Source of the DNA: Granulicella arctica
GTDB lineage: Bacteria > Acidobacteriota > Terriglobia > Terriglobales > Acidobacteriaceae
Assembly: GCF_025685605.1 (NCBI RefSeq)
Contig: NZ_JAGTUT010000001.1
Coordinates: forward strand, 2,728,001 to 2,792,000
DNA: 64,000 nucleotides
Reading direction: 5' to 3'
This document shows positions 1 through 10,202 of this stretch, piece by piece (within the stretch, counting starts at the first letter, position 1; the number at the start of each line of letters is the position of its first letter). The notes under the pieces are model-generated. The model saw nothing but the letters and a program-made list of their open reading frames with translations, was not told the origin of the DNA and made no database searches. Position numbers and translations under genes: made by a program.

Positions 1-3000
1 GGCGCGGCGTTCAACAAGCGGGCGGGCGGGTTCGCCTTCGAAGTCGAGGATGACGTAGTCGGCTTTGGTGCGGAGAATCTGACCGAGATGATAGTCGCCG
101 TGGATGCGGGTGCGTCGTCCTGCCTCGGCGGGCGGTGTGGCACCGATGGCGCTGGCGCGGGAAAAGAGATCGATGCGTCGGCTGAGGAGGAGCGCGGCGC
201 TGTCGGCGGTGAGGTCCGGAAGCTGGGACATACCGCGCTTCATGGCCTCGAGCGTCTGATTGATCTGGGTGTCGATGCGTTTGGCGTCGGCGGAGAGTGC
301 GTCGGTGGTGAAGGGTTCGGAGGCAAAGGCCGGATCGTCAGTTGGCGTGGCGAGCGCGAGGTGCATCTCAGCGGTGCGTCGTCCAAGCAGGGCGGCTGCG
401 TCTAGGTAGAGTCCGGCGTGTTCGAGTGCGAGTGCAGGTGTTGCCGTGTCCTTGAGGAAGCTGGGAGTGCTGCCGAGATCTTCCGGTATGGGACAGTTAG
501 CGCAACTGTCGTAGTAGCGGCTTAGCTCGTCGAGCGTCCACTGCCAGCCATCTCCCTCGTTCTGGACCAGGCCTTGCAGCATGGCGAGAGTGGTTGGCTC
601 GCCGCTGGTGGAGTTGAGGGTAATGTCGCCGAGGAATGGAGCGATGCGTGGGAAGTGAGCCACGTCCGTGAGGAAGCGACCGATCTCTGTATCGGGGTTC
701 TCGCCCGGCTGCAGGCGGCGAAAGAGCTTCATGATGAGCTTGCCGCCGTAGAGGATTGAGGTGTTCGACTGCTCGGCCGAACCGGTTCGCGCGGGTAGCG
801 TGCCGGTGCCGCGCAATTCGTCAAAGGCCGAACTCTTGTTGCCGCGCACCGTGTCTGGATGGGTGTGCAGACTGGCTGAGGAGTTGGGATCGACGTGCGG
901 GTAGAGTTCGTGGGGCCGTAGATGGACCTCAGCATCCTGATGGAGCAGGACCGCCTCAGCATCCCCTGTCGCAATTGCCTCCGTCGCTGTCTTCCCGGTT
1001 TCGGCTGCACTGAGTGATGCCGCTACTTCGAGAGCCGCTGTGGTCGTGGTGTTGAGTGGTAGTGAGGTGTCCGTCTCGATAAGCGATAACAGCGTCTGGC
1101 GCAAGTCTTCGCGAGCAACAGCATCGTGCAGTACGGCTGGTCCTGTTGGAGTATTGAGAGTGGCGAGGACGGTGGCCGGAGCGGTTGCGAGGATGACTTC
1201 GGCATCGTGACCGGTAGTGAAGGCGAGCGGGAACTGATAGGTCTGTGCCGTGCCGTCCGTGTAGGTCAGGTTGAGGAAGAAGATTGCCGTGCCGAGGGTG
1301 CTCGCCTGCGGGAGCGCGGAGGTCGGCAGGATCAGCGGATCGACAAGCCCGGGCGTGTTGCTGTGCGGCGTAGTGCTTTGCTCGCTCATGCCCGGCATTT
1401 CAATCCACTCGGTGACCTGGACGTTCTGAATGGTGCGCGACTTTGCTCCGAACCAGCGCTGGTTGGGAAGGTACTTCGGCAGGGCCTCCTGCAACAGCGC
1501 GAGACCGTGACCGGACAGAAGACCCGACCAGCCCTTGGTGAGCAAATCGAGCGCTGGCTCCTCGTCCTCTTCATCAGAGGTGACGATCGGTGCCGGCGCT
1601 TCTACCTGCTGCGGCGCAGGCTGAAGTTCGAGCCAGAGGAACGAGTAGGGCGCGACCGTCAGTGGGTAGGGGGCGGTCGTGATCGGCGGGAAGGAGACAT
1701 AGCCGAGCATCTCGACTGGCTGCATACCGGCAAACTTGCTGAGGTCGAGCGAGACCGGCTGGGCGAATCGGGAGAGATTTGCCACGCAAAGAACGGTCTC
1801 GACGTTCGAGAATGAGTTGGGAATAGAGGCAGCCGTCTCCTGCGCGGAGGCAGCGTCCGGGTCATAGCGACGGACGTAGGCGAGGATCTTGCGGTTCTCA
1901 GGGCTCAGGAATTCAAGCGTGCCGCGACCGAAGACCTGGAAGAGCTTCCGCAGCGCGATCATGTTGCGTGTCCAGTGCAGAAGTGAGGATTGATCGGACT
2001 GCTGGGCCTCTACGTTGATCGCCTGATAGCCCCAGATGGGGTCCATGATGACGGGGAAGTAGAGCTTCGCGGGCACGGCCTTGCTGAAGCCGGCGTTGCG
2101 ATCGGAGTTCCACTGCATCGGCGTGCGAACACCATTACGGTCGCCGAGATAGATATTGTCACCCATGCCGATCTCGTCGCCGTAGTACATGATCGGCGTG
2201 CCGGGGAAGCTGAGGAGCAGGGAGTTGAGAAGCTCGATGCGGCGACGATTGTTGTCTACGAGGGGCGCCAGGCGGCGACGGATGCCGACATTGATGCGCA
2301 TGCGGGAGTCTGCGGCGTAGGCAAGGTTCATGTAGTCGCGCTCGTCGTCCGTGACCATCTCGAGGGTGAGTTCGTCGTGGTTGCGAAGAAAGAGACCCCA
2401 CTGGCAGCTGTCGGGGATGGCGGGCGTCTGCGCCATGATGTCAGTGATCGGGAGCCGGTCTTCCTGCCGAAGTGCCATGTAGATGCGCGGCATCAGTGGG
2501 AAGTGGAAGGCCATGTGGCATTCATCGCCATCGCCGAAGTAGGGGCGTACGTCGGCAGGCCACATGTTGGCTTCAGCGAGTACAAGGCGGTTGCTATATT
2601 CAGCGTCGATGACAGCGCGAATCTGCTTGATCTTTTCGTGGGTCTCGGGGACGTTCTCACAGGAGGTGCCATCGCGCTCGACGAGGTAGGGGATCGCGTC
2701 AAGACGAAGGGCGTCGACGCCCATATCCATCCAAAAGCGCATGGCGTTGAGAACCTCATCCATGACGCGGGGATTATCGAAGTTGAGATCGGGCTGATGG
2801 GAGAAGAAGCGGTGCCAGTAGTACTGCTGTGCGACCTCGTCCCAGGTCCAATTCGATTTTTCGGTATCGGTAAAGATGATGCGTACGCCCTTATAGAGTT
2901 CTTGCGTATCAGACCAAACATACATGTCGCGCTCAGGTGACCCGGGAGGAGCGAGCCGGGCGGCCTGGAACCACGGATGCTGATCGCTGGTGTGATTGAT

Positions 3001-3330
3001 GACAAGCTCAATCATCACCTGCATGTCGCGCAGATGGGCCTCGTTAAGGAACTGTTGGAAGTCGTCGATGGTGCCGTAGCTAGGATTTACGCTGGTGTAG
3101 TCGGAGATGTCGTAGCCGTCATCGCGCAGGGGCGAAGGCATAAACGGGAGCAGCCAGATGCAGGTAACGCCAAGGTCCTGCAGGTAATCGAGCTTCGAGA
3201 GCAAGCCCTGGAAGTCGCCAATGCCATCACCATTCGAGTCCATAAAGGCTCGAACGTGGATCTCGTAGATGATGGCGTCCTTGTACCAAAGGGGATCGGA
3301 GGCGCTGCCGGCTTTCTTCAAAAGAGACAC
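1..3330 (-). CDS. treS: Trehalose synthase fused to maltokinase (TreS-Mak), 3' end cut by window edge
   Basis: Interconverts trehalose and maltose, then phosphorylates maltose to maltose-1-phosphate, the donor for GlgE. An open frame of 1110 codons runs off the left edge. The N-terminal ~560 residues are a GH13 trehalose synthase: DGYDISDY near 71-78, nucleophile Asp211 in RLDAIPYL, acid Glu253 in LAEANMWP, and FLRNHDEL further on. After a short linker comes a maltokinase domain with [12 protein letters not shown] and, near the edge, the kinase loop [10 protein letters not shown] and [11 protein letters not shown]. The start is GTG at 3330 ([18 protein letters not shown]), because that is where GH13 TreS similarity begins; the ribosome site is weak. 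It lies 11 nt downstream of glgE, so the pair is probably co-transcribed. Fused TreS-Mak proteins are known in several phyla. Only the last few dozen residues should be missing. Confidence 0.95.
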   Translation of the reverse strand, partial: MSLLKKAGSASDPLWYKDAIIYEIHVRAFMDSNGDGIGDFQGLLSKLDYLQDLGVTCIWLLPFMPSPLRDDGYDISDYTSVNPSYGTIDDFQQFLNEAHLRDMQVMIELVINHTSDQHPWFQAARLAPPGSPERDMYVWSDTQELYKGVRIIFTDTEKSNWTWDEVAQQYYWHRFFSHQPDLNFDNPRVMDEVLNAMRFWMDMGVDALRLDAIPYLVERDGTSCENVPETHEKIKQIRAVIDAEYSNRLVLAEANMWPADVRPYFGDGDECHMAFHFPLMPRIYMALRQEDRLPITDIMAQTPAIPDSCQWGLFLRNHDELTLEMVTDDERDYMNLAYAADSRMRINVGIRRRLAPLVDNNRRRIELLNSLLLSFPGTPIMYYGDEIGMGDNIYLGDRNGVRTPMQWNSDRNAGFSKAVPAKLYFPVIMDPIWGYQAINVEAQQSDQSSLLHWTRNMIALRKLFQVFGRGTLEFLSPENRKILAYVRRYDPDAASAQETAASIPNSFSNVETVLCVANLSRFAQPVSLDLSKFAGMQPVEMLGYVSFPPITTAPYPLTVAPYSFLWLELQPAPQQVEAPAPIVTSDEEDEEPALDLLTKGWSGLLSGHGLALLQEALPKYLPNQRWFGAKSRTIQNVQVTEWIEMPGMSEQSTTPHSNTPGLVDPLILPTSALPQASTLGTAIFFLNLTYTDGTAQTYQFPLAFTTGHDAEVILATAPATVLATLNTPTGPAVLHDAVAREDLRQTLLSLIETDTSLPLNTTTTAALEVAASLSAAETGKTATEAIATGDAEAVLLHQDAEVHLRPHELYPHVDPNSSASLHTHPDTVRGNKSSAFDELRGTGTLPARTGSAEQSNTSILYGGKLIMKLFRRLQPGENPDTEIGRFLTDVAHFPRIAPFLGDITLNSTSGEPTTLAMLQGLVQNEGDGWQWTLDELSRYYDSCANCPIPEDLGSTPSFLKDTATPALALEHAGLYLDAAALLGRRTAEMHLALATPTDDPAFASEPFTTDALSADAKRIDTQINQTLEAMKRGMSQLPDLTADSAALLLSRRIDLFSRASAIGATPPAEAGRRTRIHGDYHLGQILRTKADYVILDFEGEPARPLVERRA

Positions 3331-3341
3331 TCTGCTTTCTT

Positions 3342-5366
3342 TTAGACGATCTTTCTGGTGACGCGAAGGATATGGGCAGGCATTACGTCGGGTCGAAGCG
3401 CGACGTAGTTGCTGCGGCCATTCCACTGATAGTGTGTGCCGGTGAGGAGGTCTTCTACATCGAAGGTCTGCTCATGCGGGATACCGAGATTCTTGAGATC
3501 CAATTCTATCCAGCCCGCCTGCTCCTGCGTCGGATCAAGGTTGATGGCCACGAGGATGATATTCTCGACGCCGTCACTCGAAGCAGATTTGCTGTAGCAG
3601 AGAAGCTGCGAGTTATCGACTGGGTGGAAGTGTAGCGAGAGGTCGCTCTGCAGTGCGACGTTTTCGCGCCGAATCTTGTTCACGGTCGTGATGAGCGGTG
3701 CCAGGCTGGTGTCAATGGAGCGATCCCAGTGGCGAATCTGGTACTTCTCGCTATCGAGGTACTCTTCGCTGACAGGCTTTGCGGGGCGGCCCTCGCTCAA
3801 CTCAAAAGCCGGCCCGTAGATACCGTAGTTGGCGCCAAGCGTCGCTGCGAGGATGAGGCGCTGCATAAATGCAGGTCGTCCGCCGGTCTGGAGAGAAGCG
3901 TGGAGAATGTCCGGTGTGTTCGGCCAGATATTCGGGTGAAAGAAGTCAGTGACCGGAGGCTTGGTGATCTCTTCGAAGTAGGTCTGCAACTCGGCTTTTT
4001 CGGTTCGCCATGTGAAGTAAGTGTAGGACTGGGTAAACCCTCCCTTGGCCAGCGAATACATGACGTGCGGGCGCGTGAAGGCTTCAGCAAGGAAAAGCAC
4101 GTCGGGGTGGCTATCGTGGATCTCGGCGATGCACCACTCCCAGAATGGCAGGGCTTTGGTGTGCGGATTGTCGACGCGGAAGATCTTCACACCGTGACGA
4201 ACCCAGTAGGTGAAGACGGAAAGTAGTTCCTCCCACAGACCGCGCCAGTCCGGTGATTCAAAGTTGAGCGGATAGATGTCCTGATACTTTTTGGGCGGAT
4301 TTTCGGCGTACTGAATGGAGCCGTCCGGGCGAATGATGAACCAGTCCGGGTGTTCTTTGACCCACGGGTGGTCGGGTGAGCATTGGAAGGCGATGTCGAG
4401 CGCCAGTTCCATGTGGTTCTTCCCGGCTGCGGTCACAAGCTTCTTGAAGTCAACCATCGTGCCAAGCTCGGGCAGGATGGATTTGTGGCCACCCTCCGCT
4501 GCGCCGATAGCCCATGGACTGCCAAGGTCCCCAGGTTCTGCAGTGACTCGGTTGTTCGGACCCTTGCGATAGGCCACGCCAATCGGGTGGATTGGCGGCA
4601 TGTAGAGTACGTCGAAGCCCATTGCTGCAATCTCCGGCAGGCGGGCAGCTACGTCGGCGAGGGTTCCATGCCGGCTGGGGTCTGGAGACGCTGACCTGGG
4701 AAAAAGCTCGTACCATGTGGAGTATCGCGCGCGTTCACGATCCACCCAGATGGGCAGATCCTGCTCGTACTTCGTCGCGAGGGACAAATCGGGATAGCGA
4801 CCGACCACCGCAATAATCTCGTCGGTAATTGGATTTTCGTAGTTGAAGGCGTTCTGGTCAGCCATCCAGCGAAGCGAAGCGGCGATTTCTTCGAGATGCT
4901 TGGCATCGCGACTCTTGGCGCGTGATGCCGCCTGGTCGACGAGGAGCGCTCCTGAACGCAGAGCCAAAGGAATGTCCTGCGTGGGCACGTTAACGGTGGG
5001 CTGCTTAGGGTCCGGTTGCGCCGCCAACCGCTTCTTCAGATCGTCAGACCAGGTATCGAAATGATCGACCCACGCCTGAATGGTGTATTGCCAGGTTCCA
5101 AGTTTGTCGACGGTGAAGTCAGCCGACCAGAGATCATTGTTGATAGCGGTGAACTGTGCTGTTCTCCATCGGCGCTCGCCCTCGAACTTGTACAAAAGGC
5201 GAGCGGCGACGTGGTCGTGTCCATCCCCAAAGGCGGCACAGGTTACGGTTACGACGTCCCCGATGATTCTCTTAACTGGATAGCGACCACCGTTGACCTG
5301 GGGTGATACCTCTTCGATGACAATACGTTTGCGGCCCTCAGCAGGTTTCATTGCGTCAAATCTCAC
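3342..5366 (-). CDS. glgE: Alpha-1,4-glucan:maltose-1-phosphate maltosyltransferase
   Basis: Transfers maltose from maltose-1-phosphate to the non-reducing end of alpha-1,4-glucan; cytosolic, fed by the TreS-Mak product of the next gene. At 674 residues it is the usual GlgE length. An N-terminal beta domain (about 10-120) is followed by a helical insert and a GH13 barrel with MPPIHPIG near 256-263, nucleophile Asp399 in FRVDNPHTK and general acid Glu428 in LFLAEAF. The C-terminal beta domain ends near the stop. The annotated start is GTG at 5366; ATG at 5351 (MKPAEGRKR) is an alternative and neither has a strong ribosome site. It is first gene of a minus-strand pair and diverges from the GH15 gene across 135 nt, a likely shared promoter region in which I could not recognise a clear sigma-70 site. 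Confidence 0.96.
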   Translation of the reverse strand: MRFDAMKPAEGRKRIVIEEVSPQVNGGRYPVKRIIGDVVTVTCAAFGDGHDHVAARLLYKFEGERRWRTAQFTAINNDLWSADFTVDKLGTWQYTIQAWVDHFDTWSDDLKKRLAAQPDPKQPTVNVPTQDIPLALRSGALLVDQAASRAKSRDAKHLEEIAASLRWMADQNAFNYENPITDEIIAVVGRYPDLSLATKYEQDLPIWVDRERARYSTWYELFPRSASPDPSRHGTLADVAARLPEIAAMGFDVLYMPPIHPIGVAYRKGPNNRVTAEPGDLGSPWAIGAAEGGHKSILPELGTMVDFKKLVTAAGKNHMELALDIAFQCSPDHPWVKEHPDWFIIRPDGSIQYAENPPKKYQDIYPLNFESPDWRGLWEELLSVFTYWVRHGVKIFRVDNPHTKALPFWEWCIAEIHDSHPDVLFLAEAFTRPHVMYSLAKGGFTQSYTYFTWRTEKAELQTYFEEITKPPVTDFFHPNIWPNTPDILHASLQTGGRPAFMQRLILAATLGANYGIYGPAFELSEGRPAKPVSEEYLDSEKYQIRHWDRSIDTSLAPLITTVNKIRRENVALQSDLSLHFHPVDNSQLLCYSKSASSDGVENIILVAINLDPTQEQAGWIELDLKNLGIPHEQTFDVEDLLTGTHYQWNGRSNYVALRPDVMPAHILRVTRKIV

Positions 5367-5501
5367 TTACTTCTAGTTTGAGCGTTGTTGGAAAGAGCAT
5401 TCGATCGGCTCACGCTTCGCATCTTATTCATGCTAGTGCCAATCAGTACAGATGCCATGTGGGCGGTCGGCGGTTGCTGACAGGGACGCATTGGTGGCAC
5501 T

Positions 5502-7409
5502 GTGATTATCGACGGAACATGTGAGGGACCTTTGGGACAATCGGCGATCGGGCGCGAAGAGAGTAAACCACTTCACGCTGCACTCATTGAAGACTATGCC
5601 ATGATTGGCGATACATTGACTGGCGCGCTGGTGTCGCGCGATGGGTCGATCGATTGGCTCTGCTGGCCGAACTTCTCTTCCGGTGCCTGCTTTGCCGCTC
5701 TACTTGGCACAAAGGACCATGGTCATTGGCAGATTTTTCCGACAAAAAAGTTTCAGTCGTGTAAACGCCAGTACGTACTCAACACGATGATCCTTGAAAC
5801 TCGCCTGGAAACCTCGACGGGCGAGGTGCTGATCACAGATTTCATGCCGCCAGCGGTTGATAGTGCGCAGAAGCTACGGAGCCTTCACTCAACTCTAGTC
5901 CGGATTGTGACGGGGGTGAGAGGCAAGGTCGAGATGAAGATGGACCTTGCGATCCGATTTGACTATGGCCGAACCGTGCCATGGGTTACTAAAAGCGATC
6001 ATGAGTTACGCGCCGTTGCAGGGCCCGATATGGTCGTCCTGCGAGTAAAGTGTCACGGCGTTCGGCAGGTTCCGCTTGATGGAGAGGGGCTATCGACCGT
6101 CAGCACCTTCAGCGTGCGCGAGGGCGAGACGGTCGAATTTATTCTGACCAACTCATCCTCACTCGAACCGGTAACAGATGAAATTGATGCCAAGGCAGCG
6201 CTTACGGACACCCAGAAGTATTGGGAGGAATGGACGTCGCGCAGCAACTATAAGGGGGATTACGCCGACGTCGTCAATCGCTCTCTAATGACCCTAAAGG
6301 CGCTAACGTATCGACCATCGGGCGGTGTAGTCGCTGCCTTGACGACCTCCTTGCCGGAGAAGATTGGCGGGGAGCGCAACTGGGACTATCGCTACTGCTG
6401 GTTGCGAGACACCTCCTTCACGCTGATGGTGCTGATTCACGCGGGGTACACGGAAGAGGCCGTAGCGTGGCGCCGGTGGTTGCTGCGTGCGGTCGCCGGT
6501 TCGCCTGAGCAGGTGCAGACGATCTATGGAATCTACGGCGAGCGCCAGTTGCCGGAGTGGAACGCGGACTGGCTGCCGGGCTACGAGCATTCGCTCCCCG
6601 TTCACGTCGGAAACGGTGCTGTCGATCAGTTCCAGCTTGACGTATTCGGGGAGGTCGTCGCGGCACTTTCGCAGACTCCTCAGGCTGAGGATGATATCCG
6701 CGTCTCAGCGAGTGCGTTGCAGGGGGCGATCGTGAATCATCTATGTAAGGTCTGGCCGGAACCTGATGAGGGTATCTGGGAGGTGCGCGGGCCAAGACGG
6801 CACTTCACACACTCAAAGGTTATGGCATGGGTGGCCCTCGACCGCGCCATCAAGCAGCACGAGCGGTATGACGGTGCTTCCGTTGACCTGAAGCGATGGA
6901 AGAAGAACCGCGACATGCTGCATAAGGAGATCTGCGACAAGGGCTTTGACAAGAAGCTGAACAGCTTCACGCAGTCGTACGGCTCGAAGGCGCTCGACGC
7001 CTCCTGCCTGCGCATTGTGCTGGTTGGTTTCCTCCCTCCGGAGGATGCGCGCATCCGTGGCACCGTCGCGGCCATTGAGAAGCAGCTGATGAAAGATGGC
7101 TTCGTGATGCGTTACGATAGCAACAAGTCGAGCGACGGCCTTCCCGGCGGCGAGGGCGCTTTCCTGGCGTGCAGCTTCTGGATGGTCACGAACCTTTGGC
7201 TGATCGGGCGCAAGAGCGATGCCCTCAAGTTGTTCGATCGCCTGCTCTCATTGCGTAATGACGTAGGCCTGCTTTCGGAAGAATACGACCCGGTTGCGAA
7301 GCGGATGCTTGGAAATTTTCCACAGGCGCTTTCACACATTGCGCTGATTCACGCTGCATTTACGATCTCTGGCGCTTGGCGTCCCGAGAAATGGGATCCG
7401 AACCTTTAG
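5502..7409 (+). CDS. Glycoside hydrolase family 15 protein (glucoamylase/trehalase type)
   Basis: A 635-residue GH15 protein predicted to release glucose from alpha-glucan ends or to hydrolyse trehalose; the sequence alone does not decide. The N-terminal beta-sandwich carries the family signature IEDYAMIGDTLTGALVSRDG and SIDWLCWP (about 30-56). The (alpha/alpha)6 catalytic part shows ERNWDYRYCWLRDTSF and, late, LPGGEGAFLACSFW, the regions that supply the two catalytic acids. No signal peptide is visible, so it is probably cytosolic. The start used is GTG at 5502; the 25 residues before the family signature are not diagnostic, so a later start is possible. It is 114 nt upstream of treY on the same strand, which suggests a role in glucan or trehalose turnover beside TreYZ. 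Confidence 0.9.
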   Translation: MIIDGTCEGPLGQSAIGREESKPLHAALIEDYAMIGDTLTGALVSRDGSIDWLCWPNFSSGACFAALLGTKDHGHWQIFPTKKFQSCKRQYVLNTMILETRLETSTGEVLITDFMPPAVDSAQKLRSLHSTLVRIVTGVRGKVEMKMDLAIRFDYGRTVPWVTKSDHELRAVAGPDMVVLRVKCHGVRQVPLDGEGLSTVSTFSVREGETVEFILTNSSSLEPVTDEIDAKAALTDTQKYWEEWTSRSNYKGDYADVVNRSLMTLKALTYRPSGGVVAALTTSLPEKIGGERNWDYRYCWLRDTSFTLMVLIHAGYTEEAVAWRRWLLRAVAGSPEQVQTIYGIYGERQLPEWNADWLPGYEHSLPVHVGNGAVDQFQLDVFGEVVAALSQTPQAEDDIRVSASALQGAIVNHLCKVWPEPDEGIWEVRGPRRHFTHSKVMAWVALDRAIKQHERYDGASVDLKRWKKNRDMLHKEICDKGFDKKLNSFTQSYGSKALDASCLRIVLVGFLPPEDARIRGTVAAIEKQLMKDGFVMRYDSNKSSDGLPGGEGAFLACSFWMVTNLWLIGRKSDALKLFDRLLSLRNDVGLLSEEYDPVAKRMLGNFPQALSHIALIHAAFTISGAWRPEKWDPNL

Positions 7410-7523
7410 CTTGGAGCTACGTGTGCAACCCCGGGCATGCGGGGTTGCTCTAACTCAGAACTACCTTGTGGAACTGTTGAATTACTGTGCCGTGCGTTCT
7501 CCAACCTTTTTTGATCGGCGCTG

Positions 7524-10202
7524 ATGACCATGTTACGAACTCCAGGTTCCACCTATAGGGTGCAACTTCACAAAGATTTTACGTTTGACGACGCAGCCAA
7601 AATTGCTCCGTATCTTCAGGACCTCGGGGTGACGCATATTTATTGCTCCCCCTATTTACAAGCATCGCCGGGCAGCATGCACGGGTACGACGTCGTCGAC
7701 CATCAGCGTGTCAACGACGAGCTTGGTGGCAGGGCAGCGCATGGCCGTTTTTGCAGGACCCTCGGCGATCTTGGACTTGGGCAAATTCTCGATATCGTTC
7801 CGAATCACATGTCGCTTGGCCGGGAGAATCGCTACTGGTGGGATGTGCTTGAGAATGGCACGTCGAGTCGCTATGCTTCGTTCTTCGACATCGACTGGCA
7901 ACCGCAGGAGGAACGCCTTCGCGATAAGGTACTGGTGCCAGTGCTCGCGGATCAGTATGGTCGCGTTCTGCAGGCTGGCGGCATCAAGGTTGTTCGCAGT
8001 GGCACGACATTTCTCGTTGAGGCGGCGAGCCAATCGCTGCCCGTTTCGCCACGCTCGCTTCCAGTGATTCTCAGCCGTGCTGCCGGCTACGCAAAGTCCG
8101 ACACGTTGAATTTTCTTGCAGCTTCATTCGGGCGGCTGCCCGAGCCGGAGTTGTGGGACCGATGGAAGATCCTCGACCGCCATCGCGATAAAGATGTGCT
8201 GATGGGACTGCTGCAGCGCCTATGTGCTGAAGAGCCGGGAGTCTGTGAGGCGATCGATCGCTCCGTCAATGAGCTCAATGCAAATCTTGATGGCCTCGAC
8301 GATTTTCTCAACCAACAGAACTATCGCCTCGCCTACTGGAAGACTGCAGATCAGCAGCTAGGCTACCGCCGTTTCTTCGACGTCAATACGCTGATTGGTC
8401 TGCGGATCGAGCGCGAGCACGTGTTTGAAGAGACGCACGCGCTGATCCTCGACTGGCTGGAGCGCAGGGTACTTGATGGTGTTCGCGTCGATCATCCAGA
8501 TGGCCTTCGTGATCCACTCGAATACTTCAAGCGGCTCCGTGCGGCGGCCCCGGATGCATGGATTGTGGGCGAGAAGATCCTTGAGCCCGGCGAGTTTCTG
8601 AGGGAGAGCTGGCCGATCGAGGGTACCAGCGGCTATGACTTTCTGAATGTTGCGAATGCAGTGCTGATGCGTCACGAAGGCTTGCTGGAACTCAACACTA
8701 TCTATGGCGACTTCACTGGCGAGTCCACCGACTTCAAGCTGATTGCGCACGACAAGAAGATCAACGTTACGCAGGAAGCGCTTGGAAGCGATGTCAATCG
8801 GTTGACCACGATCTTCGTGGAGATTTGTGAGGACAATCGTAACGAGCGAGACTACACACGCGCCGAGATGCGGCGTGCCTTGCGCGAAGTGTCCGCATGT
8901 TTCCAGGTGTACCGAACATACGTCGTGCCGGAACGTGGCGAGATCACCGAAGAAGATCGCTCACACATCACGCAGGCCACCGAATGTGCGAAGAAGAACC
9001 GGCAGGATATCGACGGAGGTCTCTTCGACTTCTTACGCGATGTCCTCACCATGGATGTGAAGGGTAAGCGCGAGTCGGAATTTTTGCTGCGCTTCCAGCA
9101 GTTCACCAGCCCGGTCATGGCAAAGGGCGTGGAAGATACCGCCTTCTATTGCTATAACCGCCTTACCGGGTTGAACGAGGTAGGCAGCGATCCCGGCGAG
9201 GATGGCCTGACTGTCGAAGAGTTCCACGCCTACAACGCGAAGATGCAGGCGACGCACCCCCTGACTATGACGACGCTGTCGACTCACGACACCAAGCGAA
9301 GCGATGATGTCCGCGCCCGGCTTGCAGTGTTGTCAGAGATGCCGGGCAAATTTGGCGCAGCGGTGCAGCGCTGGTCACGAATGAACAATTCGCTAAAAAC
9401 TAACCAGATGCCGGACCGAAATACCGAGTACTTCTACTATCAGACGCTGATTGGCGCGTGGCCGCTCACGGTTGAACGTGCCCAGGCCTACATGGCCAAG
9501 GCGACGCGAGAAGCCAAGCAGCAGACATCGTGGGTAGCGAATAACAAAGACTTTGAAGAAGCGCTGAATAAGTTCATCGAATCGACAATCAGCTCACCTG
9601 CATTCGTCGAAAAGCTCGAACAGTTTGTAGAGCGCGTCAAGGCTGCAGGCCGAGCCAACTCCCTTGCGCAGACGCTGCTGAAGTACACCGTGCCAGGCGT
9701 GCCGGACCTGTACCAGGGGAGCGAATTGTGGGATCTCAGCCTCGTCGATCCGGATAACCGTCGACCCGTAGATTACACGGAGCGACTGAATTTGTTGAAA
9801 GAGCTGCGCACCCTATCCGTGCCAGAAGCAGCGAGGCTCGCGGTCCAGCGGATGGATGAAGGTATGCCGAAATTGTGGACGATTCACCGCGCGCTGCTGC
9901 TGCGAAAAGAACATCGCGAGTGGTTCAGTGGTGATGCTGCCTACGTGCCACTCATAGTAGAAGGTAAGTCGGCTCAGCATGCTATCGCTTACCTTCGTGG
10001 GGAGTCCGTTGTCACGGTTGTCCCAAGGCTGTCATACACGTTGAATGGAGCATGGCAGAAGACCACAGTCCAACTGCCCGAAGGACGTTGGAAGAATCGA
10101 TTGACAGACGCAGTTCTGCAGGGCGGTACGGTCGCGATTGAAACGCTCCTCAAAGATTTTCCAGTAGCGCTACTAACGCGAGAGGTGGAGAGCGATGTTT
10201 GA
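7524..10202 (+). CDS. treY: Malto-oligosyltrehalose synthase
   Basis: Isomerises the reducing-end alpha-1,4 linkage of malto-oligosaccharides to an alpha-1,1 linkage, giving maltooligosyltrehalose. The 892-residue protein is slightly longer than many TreY enzymes but has the whole family pattern. It begins STYRVQLHKDFTFDDA, followed by [16 protein letters not shown] and GSMHGYDVVDH; then LDIVPNHM, the catalytic segment GVRVDHPDGLRDP near residue 315, and GVEDTAFY plus THDTKRSDDVRAR in the C-terminal half. The ATG at 7530 (MLRTPGSTY) is an alternative start. The last 8 nt overlap treZ, indicating translational coupling. No debranching enzyme (glgX/treX) is visible in the window, so that step must be encoded elsewhere. 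Confidence 0.97.
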   Translation: MTMLRTPGSTYRVQLHKDFTFDDAAKIAPYLQDLGVTHIYCSPYLQASPGSMHGYDVVDHQRVNDELGGRAAHGRFCRTLGDLGLGQILDIVPNHMSLGRENRYWWDVLENGTSSRYASFFDIDWQPQEERLRDKVLVPVLADQYGRVLQAGGIKVVRSGTTFLVEAASQSLPVSPRSLPVILSRAAGYAKSDTLNFLAASFGRLPEPELWDRWKILDRHRDKDVLMGLLQRLCAEEPGVCEAIDRSVNELNANLDGLDDFLNQQNYRLAYWKTADQQLGYRRFFDVNTLIGLRIEREHVFEETHALILDWLERRVLDGVRVDHPDGLRDPLEYFKRLRAAAPDAWIVGEKILEPGEFLRESWPIEGTSGYDFLNVANAVLMRHEGLLELNTIYGDFTGESTDFKLIAHDKKINVTQEALGSDVNRLTTIFVEICEDNRNERDYTRAEMRRALREVSACFQVYRTYVVPERGEITEEDRSHITQATECAKKNRQDIDGGLFDFLRDVLTMDVKGKRESEFLLRFQQFTSPVMAKGVEDTAFYCYNRLTGLNEVGSDPGEDGLTVEEFHAYNAKMQATHPLTMTTLSTHDTKRSDDVRARLAVLSEMPGKFGAAVQRWSRMNNSLKTNQMPDRNTEYFYYQTLIGAWPLTVERAQAYMAKATREAKQQTSWVANNKDFEEALNKFIESTISSPAFVEKLEQFVERVKAAGRANSLAQTLLKYTVPGVPDLYQGSELWDLSLVDPDNRRPVDYTERLNLLKELRTLSVPEAARLAVQRMDEGMPKLWTIHRALLLRKEHREWFSGDAAYVPLIVEGKSAQHAIAYLRGESVVTVVPRLSYTLNGAWQKTTVQLPEGRWKNRLTDAVLQGGTVAIETLLKDFPVALLTREVESDV

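Noticed and set aside
1990..2940. A 316-codon plus-strand open frame inside treS
   Set aside because: The opposite strand gives an unbroken TreS-Mak protein with catalytic residues across the whole stretch.
5367..5501. Specific divergent promoters between glgE and the GH15 gene
   Set aside because: Promoters must be near, but no -35/-10 pair with acceptable spacing stood out on either strand.
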